Origin: Desulfobacterales bacterium CG23_combo_of_CG06-09_8_20_14_all_51_8
GTDB lineage: Bacteria; Desulfobacterota; Desulfobacteria; Desulfobacterales; Desulfosalsimonadaceae
Length of the DNA stretch: 5,797 bases
NCBI GenBank assembly: GCA_002772195.1
Contig: PCSG01000190.1
Coordinates: forward strand, 1 to 5,797
Direction: 5' to 3'
Within the stretch, counting starts at the first letter, position 1, and every line of letters starts with the position of its first letter. Below are positions 4,558 to 5,797 of this stretch, piece by piece. The notes under the pieces were generated by a model, which saw nothing but the letters and a program-made list of their open reading frames with translations, did not search any database and had not been told where the DNA came from. The position numbers were made by a program, and so were the translations under genes.

Positions 4558-5481
4558 TTAGAAGCGATCCTTTTTTTTCAGGGGATCTCCCGGCTGCTTT
4601 TTCCAGCGCAGGTGCATCCAGACCCACTGCTCCGGATGTTGCCGGATGATTTGCTCATAGACGTCCGAGCATTTCTGGGTCAGGGCGAGGACATCCCTTT
4701 CCCTGTCCCCGGTATCCTCATAATGAAGCGGCGCAAAACATTCCAGTTCATAGGTCAGATCTTTTTTCAAATGCATGGCTATGGGCAGGATGGGCACGGA
4801 AAGCATGCCGGCCAGGACCGCCGGCCCCACCGGAGTATGGGCCTTTTTCCCGAAAAAATCCACAAAAACGCCCTTTGTCCGCGTGTCCTGATCGATGAGC
4901 ATGCCCACCGGAAACCCGTTTTTAAGGGCTGTAATGACGCCCCGGGCCGCGTTGCCTCTTTCGATATTGATATAACCGGCGGTATTTCTCGCATCCACGA
5001 TGAGTTTATTGATTCTCGGGTTGGACAGGGGCGTCCCCACCACATGCAGGTTTAATCTTTCCCGGCCCACCCAGGCCCCCATCAGCTCCCAATTGCCGAA
5101 ATGACCGGCAAGCAGGATAAACCCTTTTTTGTCCGCATGCACCTGCTCCAGATAATGCAGATTTTTTGCCGTAATCAGCCGGTCCATCCCGTGTCTGTCA
5201 TAGAGGGGTATCCGGATGGCATCCACCCCGGCAGTGGCAAAGTGCAGAAACACGTGACGGGCGATGCGACGGATTTCACTTGCGGATTTTTCATGGCCAA
5301 AGGCCAGGGTTAGATGGCGGATCGTGTTTTTACGATGGAAACCGGAGGCGGCGTAAAACACCAGGGCCAGGAGCCTTGCCAGGGTGATCCCGACCCGGCG
5401 GGGCAGAGTCCTGAACAGGACAACCCAGAAAAAGACACCCAAAAAGGCGATATTATGCCGGATGGATTTTTTAAGCTTCAT
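4558..5481 (-). CDS. LpxL/HtrB-family lipid A biosynthesis acyltransferase
   Basis: The 307-residue product belongs to the late (secondary) acyltransferases that move an acyl chain from acyl-ACP to lipid A precursors at the inner face of the inner membrane. The catalytic H-x4-E motif is H127-F-G-N-W-E132. Other family landmarks are the D197-Q-D199 stretch, the F-F-G segment near 209-211 and the closing H282-P-E-Q-W-V-W-M-H-L-R-W. A hydrophobic N-terminal segment (about 11-45) is the usual membrane anchor. The length is normal for the family. The start has GGGAG (5485-5489) three bases upstream, somewhat close. It lies 44 bases after the lipoprotein gene on the same strand, so they may form one transcript, although a weak promoter also sits in the gap. 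Which lipid A position it acylates (LpxL or LpxM type) cannot be told. Confidence 0.94.
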   Translation of the reverse strand: MKLKKSIRHNIAFLGVFFWVVLFRTLPRRVGITLARLLALVFYAASGFHRKNTIRHLTLAFGHEKSASEIRRIARHVFLHFATAGVDAIRIPLYDRHGMDRLITAKNLHYLEQVHADKKGFILLAGHFGNWELMGAWVGRERLNLHVVGTPLSNPRINKLIVDARNTAGYINIERGNAARGVITALKNGFPVGMLIDQDTRTKGVFVDFFGKKAHTPVGPAVLAGMLSVPILPIAMHLKKDLTYELECFAPLHYEDTGDRERDVLALTQKCSDVYEQIIRQHPEQWVWMHLRWKKQPGDPLKKKDRF

Positions 5482-5501
5482 TCACTCCCAAAATCAAGAT
5501 C

Positions 5502-5530
5502 TATATAGGGCCAGGCCGGCTGTTTTTAAA
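5502..5530 (-). promoter_or_regulatory. possible weak promoter for the acyltransferase gene
   Basis: On the minus strand TTTAAA (5525-5530) and TATATA (5502-5507) are 17 bases apart. Each matches four of six consensus positions. It would give a leader of about 14 bases. Such weak matches are common in AT-rich spacers. Confidence 0.25.
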
Positions 5531-5797
5531 AATGCAGGACCACCACAGGAACCACCACGAGGATGGTAGATCCGATGCCCAGCCCCGCATGGCCGCCATC
5601 GTCATCATCGTCATCGTTGTTGTCGCTATTGTTCGCATCCACGGCGGTGGCGACGAATCCGGCGGTGGCCAGGGTGGCCAGGACAATATGGATATTATAC
5701 GGCGACAGCCCTTCATCCATATCAAAGTAGTGGCTGTATTCGGAAAATCCGGACGCACATGCCGCCACCGCCAGAACGGCGGCGGTATCCCCCGCGC
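5526..5797 (-). CDS. small lipoprotein with two hydrophobic segments and an Asp-rich loop, 5' end outside window
   Basis: The frame is open at the right edge and runs to a TAA at 5526. The visible start, A-G-D-T-A-A-V-L-A-V-A-A-C, ends in a lipobox (V-A-A-C, Cys codon at 5757-5759), so the true start must lie upstream of 5797. The mature part is 77 residues: a polar head (S-E-Y-S-H-Y-F-D-M-D-E-G), a hydrophobic segment (about 21-40), a loop of Asn, six consecutive Asp and G-G-H (about 42-58), and a second hydrophobic segment up to the end (G-S-T-I-L-V-V-V-P-V-V-V). The likely form is a lipid-anchored protein with a two-helix hairpin in the membrane. The Asp run could bind cations. No family is recognised with confidence. 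The internal GTG at 5768 is not a sensible start, because it would remove most of the signal peptide. Confidence 0.7.
   Translation of the reverse strand, partial: AGDTAAVLAVAACASGFSEYSHYFDMDEGLSPYNIHIVLATLATAGFVATAVDANNSDNNDDDDDDGGHAGLGIGSTILVVVPVVVLHF

Noticed and set aside
4543..4578. CCCCGGGG palindrome followed by a run of eight T as a terminator for the TPR gene
   Set aside because: CCCCGGGG has no loop, and 20 bases separate it from the T-run. The T-run itself is the Lys-Lys-Lys codons of the acyltransferase. No stable stem abuts it.
4065..4627. Minus-strand frames antisense to the TPR gene (4065-4415, 4430-4627)
   Set aside because: They are shadows of the TPR gene and of the acyltransferase 3' end, with no supporting start signals.
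4612..5569. Plus-strand frames and the 4779-5045 minus frame across the acyltransferase
   Set aside because: The acyltransferase frame carries the H-x4-E motif and the other family landmarks; the rest are off-frame shadows.
5501..5758. Minus-strand 85-residue frame starting at 5758
   Set aside because: It is the lipoprotein region read in another frame, with a low-complexity Met/Thr run; the lipobox frame is more coherent.
1..5797. CRISPR array, insertion sequence, tRNA, rRNA or phage integration signs
   Set aside because: No spaced repeats, transposase or integrase motifs, terminal inverted repeats or tRNA-like folds were seen on either strand.

Overview
This 5.8 kb window reads as ordinary chromosomal DNA of a Gram-negative bacterium. 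The mix of genes suggests a sulfate-reducing Desulfobacterota (Desulfobacterales-type) genome: a lipid A-type acyltransferase, a PilZ protein, a DUF2914 protein, several small exported proteins of unknown role, and moderately GC-rich coding with AT-rich spacers. That assignment is an inference from style and gene content; there is no marker gene to prove it.

Layout, left to right. (1) A leftward D-alanyl-D-alanine carboxypeptidase (peptidase S11, DacA-like), cut by the left edge, with a very good sigma70 promoter (TTGACA-18-TATACT). (2) A divergent rightward pair: a 54-residue candidate exported peptide, then a 261-residue membrane protein whose cytoplasmic part resembles the SieB superinfection-exclusion family. 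(3) A leftward pair, a DUF2914 protein with one membrane segment followed by a 127-residue PilZ protein, separated by a dyad-rich spacer. (4) A divergent intergenic block. It hides a 52-residue basic, single-membrane-segment protein on the minus strand, followed by one good and one weaker leftward terminator, and it carries a strong rightward sigma70 promoter (TTGACA-18-TATAGT). (5) The product of that promoter is a secreted TPR protein. (6) Convergent with it, a leftward LpxL/HtrB-type acyltransferase. (7) At the right edge, the C-terminal part of a small lipoprotein with an aspartate run, lying just upstream of the acyltransferase in the same direction.

The theme is the cell envelope: peptidoglycan trimming, lipid A acylation, a lipoprotein, a periplasmic TPR protein and several membrane-anchored proteins, plus one likely c-di-GMP sensor. 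I see no CRISPR array, transposon, tRNA, rRNA or integrase. The most interesting items are the hidden small membrane-protein gene with its terminator, the signal peptide/beta-domain/TM/SieB-like chimera with a small exported ORF directly upstream, and the PilZ-DUF2914 pairing. None of these is by itself proof of a new system.
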